Program-made: the position numbers and the translations under genes
The notes under the pieces: model-generated
Told to the model about the DNA's origin: nothing
The model's input: only the letters and a program-made list of their open reading frames with translations
Databases searched by the model: none
Assembly (NCBI RefSeq): GCF_038502225.1
Contig: NC_091325.1
Location: 33,875,401 to 33,939,400 of the forward strand
Direction: 5' to 3'
Source of the DNA: Cherax quadricarinatus
Taxonomy: Eukaryota > Arthropoda > Malacostraca > Decapoda > Parastacidae
DNA length: 64,000 nt
Part shown: positions 6,798-19,300 of the stretch, piece after piece
Numbering within the stretch: position 1 is the stretch's first letter
Layout: every line of letters begins with the position of its first letter

Positions 6798-9700
6798 TTA
6801 GTGCGTGAGCGCTCTCTAGCATAGTGCGTGCGCGCTCTCTAACATAGTGCGTGCGCGCTCTCTAACATAGTGCGTGCGCGCTCTCTAACATAGTGCGTGC
6901 GCGCTCTCTAACATAGTGCGTGCGCGCTCTCTAACATAGTGCGTGCGCGCTCTCTAACATAGTGCGTGCACGCTCTCTAACATAGTGCGTGCGCGCTCTC
7001 TAACATAGTGCGTGCACGCTCTCTAACATAGTGCGTGCGCGCTCTCTAACATAGTGCGTGCGCGCTCTCTAACATAGTGCGTGCGCGCTCCCTAACATAG
7101 TGCGTGCGCGCTCTCTAACATAGTGCGTGCGCGCTCTCTAACATAGTGCGTGAGCGCTCTCTAACATAGTGCGTGCGCGCTCTCTAACATAGTGCGTGCG
7201 AGCTCTCTAGCATAGTGCTTACGCGCTCTCTAGCATAGTGCGTGCGTGCTCTCTAACATAGTGCGTGCGTGCTCTCTAGCATAGTGCGTGCACGCTCTCT
7301 AACACAGAGCGTGCGCGCTCTCTAGCATAGTGCGTGCGCCCTCTCTAGCATAGTGCGTGCGCGCTCTCTAGCATAGTGCGTGCACGCTCTCTAACATGGT
7401 GCGTGTGCGCTCTCTAACATAGTGCGTGTGCGCTCTCTAGCATAGTGCGTGTGCGCTCTCTAGCATAGTGCGTGCACGCTCTCTAGCATAGTGCGTGCGC
7501 GCTCTCTAACATTGTGCGTGTGCGCTCTCTAGCATAGTGCGTGTGCACTCTCTAACATAGTGCGTGCGCGCTCTCTAGCATAGTGCGTGCGCGCTCTCTA
7601 GCATAGTGCGAGCGCACTCTCTAACATAGTGCGTGTGCGCTCTCTAGCATAGTGCGAGCGCACTCTCTAGCATAGTGTGTGCGCGCTCTCTAGCATAGTG
7701 CGTGCGCGCTCTCTAGCATAGTGCGTGTGCGCTCTCTAGCATAGTGCGTGCGCGCTCTCTAACATAGTGCGTGCGCGCTCTCTAGCATAGTGCGTGCGAG
7801 CTCTCTAGCATAGTGCGTGTGCGCTCTCTAGCATAGTGTGTATGCGCTCTCTAGCATAGTGCCTGCGCGCTCTCTAGCATAGTGCGTGCGCGATCTCTAA
7901 CATAGTGCGACAGCGCTCTCTAGCATAGTGCGTGTGCGCTCTCTAGCATAGTGCGTGCGCGCTCTCTAGCATAGTGCGTGCGCGCTCTCTAGCATAGTGC
8001 GTGCGCGCTCTCTAACATAGTGCGTGCGCGCTCTCTAGCATAGTGCGTGCGCGCTCTCTAGCATAGTGCGTGCGCGCTCTCTAGCATAGTGCGTGCGCGC
8101 TCTCTAGCATAGTGCGTGCGCGCTCTCTAGCATAGTGCGTGCGCGCTCTCTAACATAGTGCGTGCGCGCTCTCTAGCATAGTGCGTGCGCGCTCTCTAGC
8201 ATAGTGCGTGCGCGCTCTCTAACATAGTGCGTGCGAGCTCTCTAGCATAGTGCGTGCACGCTCTCTAGCATAGTGCGTGCGCGCTCTCTAACATAGTGCG
8301 TGCGCGCTCTCTAGCATAGTGCGTGCGCGCTCTCTAACATAGTGCGTGCGCGCTCTCTAGCATAGTGTGTGCGCGCTCTCTAGCATAGTGCGTGCGCGCT
8401 CTCTAACATAGTGCGTGCGCTCTCTCTAGCATAGTGCGTGCGCGCTCTCTAACATAGTGCGTGCGCGCTCTCTAACATAGTGCGTGCGCGCTCTCTAACA
8501 TAGTGTGTGCGCGCTCTCTAACATAGTGCGTGCGCGCTCTCTAACATAGTGCGTGCGCGCTCTCTAACATAGTGCGTGCTCGCTCTCTAACATAGTGCGT
8601 GCGCGCTCTCTAACATAGTGCGTGCGCGCTCTCTAACATAGTGCGTGCGCGCTCTCTAACATAGTGCGTGCGCGCTCTCTGACATAGTGCGTGCGCGCTC
8701 TCTAACATAGTGCGTGCGCGCTCTCTAACATAGTGCGTGCGCACTCTCTAAGATAGTGCGTGCGCGCTCTCTAACATAGTGCGTGCGCGCTCTCTAACGT
8801 AGTGCATGCGAGCTCTCTAGCATAGTGCTTACGCGCTCTTTAGCATAGTGCGTGCGTGCTCTCTAACATAGTGCGTGCGCGCTCTCTAGCATAGTGCGTG
8901 CGCGCTCTCTAACATAGAGCGTGCGCGCTCTCTAGCATAGTGCGTGCGCCCTCTCTAGCATAGTTCGTGCGCGCTCTCTAGCATAGTGCGTGCGCGCTCT
9001 CTAACATGGTGCGTGTGCGCTCTCTAACATAGTGCGTGTGCGCTCTCTAGCATAGTGCGTGTGCGCTCTCTAGCATAGTGCGTGCACGCTCTCTAGCATA
9101 GTGCGTGCGCGCTCTCTAACATTGTGCGTGTGCGCTCTCTAGCATAGTGCGTGTGCGCTCTCTAACATAGTGCGTGCGCGCTCTCTAGCATAGTGCGTGC
9201 GCGCTCTCTAGCATAGTGCGAGCGCGCTCTCTAACATAGTGCGTGTGCGCTCTCTAGCATAGTGCGTGCGCGCTCTCTAGCATAGTGCGTGCTCGCTCTC
9301 TATCATAGTGCGTGCGCGCTCTCTTGCATAGTGCGTGTGCGCTCTCTAGCATAGTGCGTGCGCGCTCTCTAACATAGTGCGTGTGCGCTCTCTAGCATAG
9401 TGCGTGCGCACTCTCTAGCATAGTGCGTGTGCGCTCTCTAGCATAGTGCGTATGCGCTCTCTAGCATAGTGCGTGCGCGCTCTCTAGCATAGTGCGTGCG
9501 CGCTCTCTAACATAGTGCATGTGCGCTCTCTAGCATAGTGCGTGTGCGCTCTCTAGCATAGTGCGTGCGCGCTCTCTAGCATAGTGCGTGCGCGCTCTCT
9601 AATATAGTGTGTGCGCGCTCTCTAGCATAGTGCGTGCGCGCTCTCTAGCATAGTGCGTGCGCGCTCTCTAACATAGTGCGTACGCGCTCTCTAGCATAGT

Positions 9701-11112
9701 GCATGCGCGCTCTCTAGCATAGTGCGTGCGCGCTCTCTAACATAGTGCGTGCGCGCTCTCTAGCATAGTGCGTGCGTGCTCTCTAGCATAGTGCGTGCGC
9801 GCTCTCTAACATAGTGCGTGCGAGCTCTCTAGCATAGTGCGTGTGCGCTCTCTAGCATAGTGCGTGCGCGCTCTCTAACATAGTGCGTGCGCGCTCTCTA
9901 GCATAGTGCGTGCGCGCTCTCTAACATAGTGCGTGCGCGCTCTCTAGCATAGTGCGTGCGCGCTCTCTAACATAGTGCGTGCGCGCTCTCTAACATAGTG
10001 CGTGGGCGCTCTCTAGCATAGTGCGTGTGCGCTCTCTAACATAGTGCGTGTGCGATCTCTAGCATAGTGCGTGTGCGCTCTCTAGCATAGTGCGTGCACG
10101 CTCTCTAGCATAGTGCGTGCGCGCTCTCTAGCATAGTGCGTGCGCGCTCTCTAACATAGTGCGTGCGCGCTCTCTAGCATAGTGCGTGCGCGCTCTCTAG
10201 CATAGTGCGTGCGCGCTCTCTAACATAGTGCGTGCAAGTTCTCTAGCATAGTGCGTGCGCGCTCTCTAGCATAGTGCGTGCGCGCTCTCTAACATAGTGC
10301 GTGCGCGCTCTCTAGCATAGTGCGTGCGCGCTCTCTAACATAGTGCGTGCGCGCTCTCTAGCATAGTGCGTGCGCGCTCTCTAGCATAGTGCGTGCGCGC
10401 TCTCTAACATAGTGCGTGCGCGCTCTCTAGCATAGTGCGTGCGCGCTCTCTAACACAGTGCATGCGCGCTCTCTAGCATAGTGCGTGCGCGCTCTCTAGC
10501 ATAGTGCGTGCGCGCTCTCTAGCATAGTGCGTGCGCGCTGTCTAACATAGTGCGTGCGCGCTCTCTAGCATAGTGCGTGCGCGCTCTCTAACATAGCGCG
10601 TGCGCGCTCTCTAGCATAGTGCGTGCGCGCTCTCTAACATAGTGCGTGCGCGCTCTCTAGCATAGTGCGTGCGCGCTCTCTAACATAGTGCGTGCGCGCT
10701 CTCTAACATAGTGCATGCGCGCTCTCTAACATAGTGCGTGCGCGCTCTCTAGCATAGTGCATGCACGCTCTCTAACATAGTGCGTGCGCGCTCTCTAGCA
10801 TAGTGCGTGCGCGCTCTCTAACATAGTGCATGCGCGCTCTCTAACATAGTGCGTGCGCGCTCTCTAGCATAGTGCATGCACGCTCTCTAACATAGTGCGT
10901 GCGCGCTCTCTAGCATAGTGCGTGCGCGCTCTCTAACATAGTGCATGCGCGCTCTCTAACATAGTGCGTGCGCGCTCTCTAGCATAGTGCGTGCGCGCTC
11001 TCTAGCATAGTGCGTGCGCGCTCTCTAGCATAGTGCGTGTGCGCTCTCTAGCAAAGTGCGTGCGCGCTCTCTAACATAGTGCGTGCGCGCTCTCTAGCAA
11101 AGTGCGTGTGCG
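6798..11112. repeat. Satellite array, 23-bp period domain (about 187 units)
   Basis: Head-to-tail units with core GCGCTCTCTA and linker (A/G)CATAGTGCGTGC. Marker spacing measures exactly 23 bp (for example AACATAG at 6841, 6864). Because 23 is not a multiple of 3, no long frame survives. Variation is concentrated at CpG sites. Rare variants (GTGCTTACG, GCGCCCTC, ATTGTGCG, GTATGCG) recur exactly 1,610 bp apart, giving a higher-order repeat of 70 units. A 115-bp (5-unit) repeat is visible at 10758 and 10873. No spacers of unique sequence, so not CRISPR. Confidence 0.97.
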
Positions 11113-14100
11113 CTCTCTACCATAACATGCACGCTCTCTACCATAACATGCGCGCTCTCTACCATAACATGCGCGCTCTCTAGCATAACATGCGCGCTCT
11201 CTACCATAACATGCGCGCTCTCTACCATAACATGCGCGCTCTCTACCATAACATGCGTGCTCTCTACCATAACGTGCGCGCTCTCTAGCATAACATGCAC
11301 GCTCTCTAGCATAACATGCGCGCTCTCTAGCATAACATGCACGCTCTCTACCATAACATGCACGCTCTCTACCATAACATGCGCGCTCTCTACCATAACA
11401 TGCGCGCTCTCTAGCATAACATGCGCGCTCTCTACCATAACATGCGCGCTCTCTACCATAACATGCGCGCTCTCTACCATAACATGCGTGCTCTCTACCA
11501 TAACGTGCGCGCTCTCTAGCATAACATGCACGCTCTCTAGCATAACATGCGCGCTCTCTACCATAACATGCGCGCTCTCTACCATAACATGCGCGCTCTC
11601 TACCATAACATGCGCGCTCTCTACCATAACATGCGCGCTCTCTACCATAACATGCGTGCTCTCTACCATAACGTGCGCGCTCTCTAGCATAACATGCACG
11701 CTCTCTAGCATAACATGCGCGCTCTCTACCATAACATGCGCGCTCTCTACCATAACATGCATGCTCTCTACCATAACATGCGTGCTCTCTACCATAACAT
11801 GCGCGCTCTCTAGCATAATATGCACGCTCTCTAGCATAACATGCGCGCTCTCTACCATAACATGCGCGCTCTCTACCATAACATGCGCGCTCTCTACCAT
11901 AACATGCGCGCTCTCTAGCAGAACATGCGCGTTCTCTACCATAACATGCGCGCTCTCTACCACAACATGCGCGCTCTCTACCATAACATGCGCGCTCTCT
12001 AGCATAACATGTGCACTCCCTAGCATAACATGTGCTCTCTAGCATAGTGCGTGTGCGCTCTCTAGCATAGTGCATGCGCGCTCTCTAACATAGTGCGTGC
12101 GCGCTCTCTAGCAAAGTGCGTGCGCGCTCTCTACCATAACATGCGCACTCTCTAACATAACATGCACACTCTCTAAAATAACATGCGCGCTCTCTACCAT
12201 AACATGCGCGCTCTCTAGCATAACATGTGCGCTCTCTAGCATAACATGCGCGCTCTTTACCATAACATGCGCGCTCTCAAGAATAATATGCTCGCTCTCG
12301 AGCATAACATGTGCGCTCTCTAGCACAACATGTGCGCTCTCTAGCATAACATGCGTGCTCTCTAACATTACATGCACACTCTCTAATATAACATGCACAC
12401 TCTCTAACATAACATGCGAGCTCTCTAACATAACATGCGCGCTCTCTAACATAAAATGCGCGCTCTCAAGAATAATATGCACGCTCTCGAGCATAACATG
12501 TGCACTCTCTAGCATAACATGCGAGCTCTCTAACATAACATGCACACTCTCTAACATAACATGCGAGCTCTCTAACATAACATGCGCGCTCTCTAACATA
12601 AAATGCGCGCTCTCAAGAATAATATGCACGCTCTCGAGCATAACATGTGCACTCTCTAACATAACATGCACACTCTCTAGCATAACATGCACGCTCTCTA
12701 ACATAACATGCGCGCTCTCTAACATAACATGCGCACTCTCTAACATAACATGCGCGCTCTCTAACATAACATGCGTGCTCTCTAACATAACATGCTCACT
12801 CTCTACCATAACATGCGCGCTCTCTACCATAACATGCTTGCTCTCTACCATAACATGCACGCTCTCTAGCATAACATGCACGCTCTCTAGCATAACATGC
12901 GCGCTCTCTACCATAACATGCGCGCTCTCTACCATAACATGCGCGCTCTCTACCATAACATGCGCGCTCTCTAGCATAACATGCGCGTTCTCTACCATAA
13001 CATGCGCGCTCTCTACCACAACATGCGCGCTCTCTACCATAACATGCGCGCTCTCTAGCATAACATGTGCACTCCCTAGCATAACATGTGCTCTCTAGCA
13101 TAGTGCGTGTGCGCTCTCTAGCATAGTGCATGCGCGCTCTCTAACATAGTGCGTGCGCGCTCTCTAGCAAAGTGCGTGCGCGCTCTCTACCATAACATGC
13201 GCGCTCTCTAACATAACATGCACACTCTCTAACATAACATGCGCGCTCTCTACCATAACATGCGCGCTCTCTAGCATATTATGTGCGCTCTCTAGCATAA
13301 CATGCGCGCTCTTTACCATAACATGCGCGCTCTCAAGAATAATATGCTCGCTCTCGAGCATAACATGTGCGCTCTCTAGCACAACATGTGCGCTCTCTAG
13401 CATAACATGCGTGCTCTCTAACATTACATGCACACTCTCTAATATAACATGCACACTCTCTAACATAACATGCGAGCTCTCTAACATAACATGCGTGCTC
13501 TCTAACATAACATGCGCGCTCTGTAACATAACATGCGCGCTCTCAAGAATAATATGCACGCTCTCGAGCATAACATGTGCACTCTCTAGCATAACATGTG
13601 CACTCTCTGGCATAACATGTGCGCTCTCTAGCATAACATGCGCGCTCTCTAACATAACATGCACACTCTCTAACATAACATGCGAGCTCTCTAACATAAC
13701 ATGCACACTCTCTAGCATAACATGCACGCTCTCTAACATAACATGCGCGCTCTCTAACATAACATGCGCACTCTCTAACATAACATGCGCGCTCTCTAAC
13801 ATAACATGCGTGCTCTCTAACATAACATGCTCACTCTCTAACATAACATGCGTGCTCTCAAACATAACATGCGCGCTCTCTAACATAACATGCGTGCTCT
13901 CTAACATAACATGCTCACTCTCTAACATAACATGCGTGCTCTCAAACATAACATGCGCGCTCTCTAACATAACATGCGTGCTCTCTAACATAACATGCTC
14001 ACTCTCTAACATAACATGCGCGCTCTCTAGCATAACATGCGTGCTCTCTAACATAGCATGCGCACTCTCTAACATAACATGCGCGCTCTCTAACATAACA

Positions 14101-15205
14101 TGCGTGCTCTCTCACATAATATGCGCGCTAACATAACATGCGCGCTCTCTAGCATAACATGTGCGCTCTCTAGCATAAAATGCGCGCTCTCTAACATAAC
14201 ATGCGCGCTCTCTAACATAACATGCGCGCTCTCTAGCATAACATGCGTGCTCTCTAGCATAACATGCGTGCTCTCTAGGATAACATGCGCGCTCTCTAAC
14301 ATAACATGCGCGCTCTCTAGCATAACATGCGCGCTCTCTAACATAACATGCGTGCTCTCTAGCATAACATGCGCGCTCTCTAACATAACATGCGCGCTCT
14401 CTAACATAACATGTGCGCTCTCTAACATAACATGCGCGCTCTCTAACATAACATGCACGCTCTCTGACATAACATGAGTGCTCTCTAGCATAACATGCGT
14501 GCTCTCTAACATAACATGCGCGCTCTCTAGCATAACATGCGCGCTCTCTAAAATAACATGCGTTCTCTCCTGCATAACATGCGTGCTCTCTAGCATAACA
14601 TGCGTTCTCTCTACCATAACATGTGTTCTCTCTAGCATAACATGCGTTCTCTCTAGCATAACATGCGTTCTCTCTAGCATAACATGCGTTCTCTCTAACA
14701 TAAGATGCGTTCTCTCTAGCATAACATGCGGGCTCTCTAACATAACATGCGCGCTCTCTAACATAACATGCGCTCTCTCTAGTATAAAATGCGTTCTCTC
14801 TAACATAACATGCGTTCTCTCTAACATAACATGCGTTCTCTCTAGCATAACATGCGTTGTCTCTAACATAACATGCGTTCTCTCTAGCATAACATGCGTT
14901 CTCTCTAGCATAACATGCGTTCTCTCTAACATAACATGCGTTCTCTCTAGCATAACATGCGTTCTCTCTAGCATAACATGCGTTCTCTCTAACATAAGAT
15001 GCGTTCTCTCTAGCATAACATGCGTTCTCTCTAACATAAGATGCGTTCTCTCTAGCATAACATGCGTTCTCTCTAGCAGAACATGCGTTCTCTCTAACAT
15101 AAGATGCGTTCTCTCTAGCATAACATGCGTGCTCTCTAACATAACATGCGTTCTCTCTAACATAACATGCGTTCTCTCTAGCATAACATGCGTGCTCTCT
15201 AACAT
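11113..15205. repeat. Satellite array, 21-bp period domain, part 1
   Basis: Same core GCTCTCTA but the linker is CATAACATGCG, making a 21-bp unit. Short stretches of four 23-bp units return at about 12040-12125 and 13095-13180 and separate blocks. The landmark GCAAAGTGCGTG at 11097, 12111 and 13167 gives block lengths of 1,014 and 1,056 bp, which differ by exactly two units. After 14120 the unit type drifts to GCGTTCTC. All long open frames here are by-products of the 21-bp period. Confidence 0.97.
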
Positions 15206-16365
15206 AGCAGGAGTAGCAGGAGTAAACTGGAGAGAAAAAGACGCTCCCTCTACAGAAGACGACGAAGAGTCACTGAGCTCCTCAGGAGTGCTAGAATATC
15301 TGATACACGAAAGGAGGCGCTGACCAGGGAAGTGGAAACTCTCGAACTTAAGCTAAATGACTCTTACAGGAACCAGGAGAGGCAGGAGGAGCTTAAAGCT
15401 ATTAGTGAAATTGAAAGAAATTCAAAATATTTCTTTTCATATGCCAAAAACAAGGCAAATACCACATCTAGTATCGGGCCCTTACTCAGACAGGATGGGA
15501 CTTACACAGATGACAACAAGGAAATGAGTGAAATATTGAAATCCCAGTACGACTCTGTGTTTAGTGAACCACTAATCGGTCTGAGGATCGACGACCCAAA
15601 TGATTTCTTCATGAATGAGCCTCAAAACTCCATAAATGTATGCCAGATTTCCGACATTACCCTAACTCCGATAGATTTCGAAAAAGCCATTGACAACATG
15701 CCTATGCACTCAGCCCCGGGCCCAGACTCGTGGAACTCTGTTTTCATTAAGAACTGCAAGAAACCCCTCTCGCGTGCCCTAAGTACACTATGGAGGAGGA
15801 GCTTGGACATGAGTGAAATTCCACAGTCACTTAAAACAACGGATATAGCCCCACTCCATAAAGGTGGCAGCAAAGCATTAGCTAAGAACTATAGACCAAT
15901 AGCTCTGACGTCCCACATCATAAAAATCTTTGAAAGAGTGCTAAGAAGCAGGATTGCAAATCACCTGGATTCCCAAAATAGGCACAATCCAGGGCAACAT
16001 GGGTTCAGGGCAGGTCGCTCCTGCCTCTCACAACTACTGGATCACTATGACATGGCCTTGGATGCACTGGAAGAAAATCAGAATGCAGATGTAATATACA
16101 CAGACTTTGCAAAAGCATTTGACAAATGCGATCATGGCGTAATAGCCCATAAAATACGTGCTAAAGGAATAACTGGGAAAGTTGGGAGATGGATCTTCAA
16201 CTTCCTAACAAATCGAACACAAAGAGTAGTGGTCAACAGAGTTAAATCGGAGGCTGCCATAGTGAAGAGCTCTGTTCCACAAGGCACAGTACTCGCCCCC
16301 ATCTTATTCCTTATCCTCATATCAGACATAAACAGAGATATACACCACAGCACCGTATCACCGTG
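15206..16365 (+). pseudogene. LINE reverse transcriptase fragment inside the satellite
   Basis: Open frame to 16378 (first ATG 15332; the frame is open further upstream). It holds the ORF2 linker and the RT fingers and palm: SAPGPDSWNSVF, NYRPIALTSHIIKIFERVL, GQHGFRAGRSCLSQLLDHYD, motif A YTDFAKAFDKCDH, motif B SSVPQGTVLAPILFLILISD. It breaks off just before the expected F-A-D-D motif C and joins satellite at about 16360 (the last codons are read from satellite). The endonuclease and everything after motif B are missing, with no poly(A) tail or visible target duplication. Jockey/CR1-type by sequence; non-functional. Confidence 0.9.
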
Positions 16366-19300
16366 CTCTATAACATAAGATGCGTGCTCTCTAACATAAG
16401 ATGCGTGCTCTCTAGCATAACATGCGTGCTCTCTAACATAACATGCGCGCTCTCTAGCATAACATGCGCACTCTCTAACATAACATGCGTGCTCTCTAAC
16501 ATAAGATGAGTGCTCTCTAACATAACATGCGCACTCTCTAACATAACATGCGTGCTCTCTAACATAACATGCCTTCTCTCTAACATAACATGCGTGCTCT
16601 CTAATATAACATGCGTGCTCTCTAACATAACATGCGTGCTCTCTAGCATAGCATCCTTGCTCTCTAAAATAACATGCGTGCTCTCTAACATAAGATGCGC
16701 ACTCTCTAGCATAACATGCGTGCTCTCTAGCATAACATGCGCACTCTCTAACATAACATGCGTGCTCTCTAGCATAACATGCGTGCTCTCTAGCATAACA
16801 TGCGTGCTCTCTAACATAACATGCGTGCTCTCTAGCATAACATGCGTGTTCTCTAACATAACATGCGTGCTCTCTAGCATAACATGCGTGCTCTCTAACA
16901 TAACATGCGTGCTCTCTAGCATAACATGCGCACTCTTTAACATAACTTGCGTGCTCTCTAACATAAGATGCGTGCTCTCTAACATAATATGCGCGCTCTC
17001 TAACATAACATGCGTGCTCTCTAACATAACATGCCTTCTCTCTAACATAACATGCGTGCTCTCTAACATAACATGCGTGCTCTCTAACATAACATGCGTG
17101 CTCTCTAGCATAACATGCGTGCTCTCTAGCATAACATGCGTGCTCTCTAACATAACATGCGTGCTCTCTAACATAACATGCGTGCTCTCTAGCATAACAT
17201 GCGTGCTCTCTAGCATAACATGCGTTCTCTCTAACATAACATGCGTGCTCTCTAGCATAACATGCGTGCTCTCTAACATAACATGCGTGCTCTCTAACAT
17301 AACATGCGTGCTCTCTAGCATAACATGCGTTCTCTCTAACATAACATGCGTGCTCTCTAACATAACATGCGTTCTCTCTAACATAACATGCGTGCTCTCT
17401 AACATAACATGCGTGCTCTCTAACATAACATGCGCACTCTCTAACATAACATGCGCTCTCTAAAATAACATGCGTGCTCTCTCTAGCATAACATGCGTGC
17501 TCTCTAACATAATATGCGTGCCCTCTAGCATAACATGCGTTCTCTCTAACATAACATGCGCGCTCTCGAACATAAGATGCGTGCTCTCTAGCATAACATG
17601 CGCACTCTCTAACATAACATGCGTTCTCTCTAGCATAACATGCGTGCTCTCTAACATAACATGCGTTCTCTCTAACATAACATGCGCGCTCTCTAACATA
17701 ACATGCGCGCTCTCTAACATAAGATGCGTGCTCTCTAGCATAACATGCGCACTCTCTAACATAACATGCGTTCTCTCTAGCATAACATGCGTGCTCTCTA
17801 ACATAACATGCGTTCTCTCTAACATAACATGCGCGCTCTCTAACAAAACATGCGTTCTCTCTAACATAACATGCGCGCTCTCTAGCATAACATGCGTGCT
17901 CTCTAACATAACATGCGTTCTATCTAGCATAACATGCGTGCTCTCTAACATAACATGCGTGCTCTCTAGCATAACATGCGTGCTCTCTAACATAACATGC
18001 GTTCTCTTTAGCATAACATGCGTGCTCTCTAACATAAAATGCGTTCTCTCTAGCATAACATGCGTTCTCTCTAACATAACATGCGCGCTCTCTAGCATAA
18101 CATGCGTTCTCTCTAGCGTAACATGCGCACTCTCTGGCATAAAATGCGTGCTCTCCAACATAACATGCGCTCTCTAGCATAACATGCGTGCTCTCTAGCA
18201 TAATATGCGCACTCTCTAGCATAACATGCGTGCTCTCTAACATAAAATGCGTGCTCTCTAACATAACATGCGCGCTCTTTAGCATAATATGCGCACTCTC
18301 TAACATAACATGCGCGCTCTCTAACATAACATGCGCACTCTCTAACATAACATGCGCACTCTCAAACATAACATAAGCTCTCTCTAGCATAACATGCACG
18401 CTCTCTAACATAAGATGCGCACTTTCAAACATAAGCTCTCTCTAGCATAACATGCGCGCTCTCTAACATAACATGCGCACTCTATAATGCGCACTCTCTA
18501 ACATAATATGCGCACTCTCTAACATAACATGCGCACTCTCTAACATAACATGCGCACTCTCAAACATAACATAAGCTCTCTCTAGGATAACATGCGCGCT
18601 CTCTAACATAAGATGCGTGCTCTCTAGCATAACATACGCTCTCTAGCATAGCATGCGTGCTCTCTAGCATAGCATGCGCACTCTCTAACATAACATGCGC
18701 GCTCTCTAACATAACATGCGTGCTCTCTAACATAAGATGCGTGCTCTCTAACATAACATGCGCTATGTAACATAACATGCGTGCTCTCTAACATAAGATG
18801 CGTGCTCTCTAACATAACATGCGTGCTCTCTTACATAACATGCGTGCTCTCTAACATAACATGCGCGCTCTCTAACATAATATGCGCGCTCTCTAGCATA
18901 ACATGCGTGCTCTCTAACATAAGATGCGTGCTCTCTAACGTAACATGCGTGCTCTCTAACATAACATGCGTGCTCTCTAACGTAACATGCGCTCACTAGG
19001 ATAACATGCGTGCTCTCTAATATAAGATGCGTGCTCTCTAACATAACATGCGCGCTCTCTAACATAAGATGCGTGCTCTGTAACATAACATGCGTGCTCT
19101 CTAGCAAAACATGCGTGCTCTCTAACATAAGATGCGTGCTCTCTAGCATAACATGCGTGCTCTCTAACATAACATGCGTGCTCTCTAACATAACATGCGC
19201 ACTCTCTAACATAACATGTGCACTCTCTAACATAACATGCGTTCTCTCGAACATAACATGCGCACTCATTAACATCACATGCGCGCTCTCTAACATAACA

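Noticed and set aside
15622..16353. Minus-strand ORFs opposite the RT fragment
   Set aside because: Antisense shadows without domain similarity.
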